Shown: positions 7,011 through 7,055 of the stretch, in pieces
How the letters are laid out: each line of letters opens with the position of its first letter
Position numbering within the stretch: the stretch's first letter is position 1
DNA from: CAZBQG01 sp964493945
GTDB lineage: Bacteria; Pseudomonadota; Alphaproteobacteria; Rhodospirillales; UBA2165
Assembly: GCA_964493945.1 (NCBI GenBank)
Contig: CAZBQG010000233.1
Coordinates: 1 to 7,055 of the forward strand
Length of the DNA: 7,055 nucleotides
Reading direction: 5' to 3'
The notes under the pieces: model-generated
What the model saw: the letters and a program-made list of their open reading frames with translations, nothing else
Told to the model about the DNA's origin: nothing
Database searches by the model: none
Program-made: the position numbers and the translations under genes

Positions 7011-7055
7011 TAGCACATAACGTTAGCATGGACTAATCTCTATGTGGCTTGGAAC
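7011..7055. other. Degraded repeat flank at the window end
   Basis: No gene is visible. The stretch contains an 8-bp palindrome, TAACGTTA (7018-7025), and one decamer (7045-7054) identical to the array unit at 6991. It appears to be decayed repeat or the start of another array continuing beyond the window. Confidence 0.5.

Noticed and set aside
6851..7055. Repeat protein encoded on the minus strand through the array
   Set aside because: The consensus is stop-free on that strand, but substitutions introduce stops in every frame. The longest stretch from an ATG is only about 20 codons.

Overview
The window looks like the end of a contig or locus from a moderately GC-rich alphaproteobacterium. 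Codon use favours C and G at third positions, and the gene types (a metallo-beta-lactamase/cyclic-nucleotide-binding fusion, a GSCFA protein and a PHD-like 2OG oxygenase) fit Rhodospirillales or a relative. This placement is an inference from gene content and style; no rRNA or other marker gene is present.

Layout. Four plus-strand genes are packed head to tail over 2-6503 with almost no free DNA. They are: (1) the 3' part of a sensor-like protein with a metallo-beta-lactamase (MBL) fold and two cyclic-nucleotide-binding (CNB) modules, open at the left edge of the window; (2) hyuA, the ATPase-type subunit of an ATP-dependent hydantoinase/oxoprolinase/carboxylase, overlapping gene 1 by an ATGA junction; (3) hyuB, its partner subunit, starting 2 nt after hyuA; (4) a GSCFA-domain protein with an extra N-terminal helical region, 33 nt after hyuB, with a strong Shine-Dalgarno sequence and a TTG start. 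No terminator or promoter is evident between them, so one transcript is likely. Its promoter must lie left of the window.

Converging on this operon from the right is the C-terminal half of a 2-oxoglutarate/Fe(II) oxygenase on the minus strand (6494-6844). Its 3' end overlaps the GSCFA gene by 10 bp. Its 5' end is cut by an in-frame stop exactly where a degenerate 10-bp tandem repeat (about 16 units, 6851-7010) begins. The repeat has no coding potential and looks unlike the rest of the window. The final 45 bp hold degraded repeat material and nothing else recognisable.

How it may work together. HyuA and HyuB would form an ATP-using enzyme acting on a cyclic amide or related substrate that cannot be named from sequence. 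The translationally coupled MBL-CNB protein is a plausible sensor or regulatory partner. The GSCFA protein may modify a glycan or other surface molecule. The link between these roles is inference. The most unusual points are the MBL-CNB/hyuAB coupling, the altered metal-site motif in HyuB, the apparent loss of the catalytic His in GSCFA, and the repeat array that ends the oxygenase gene.
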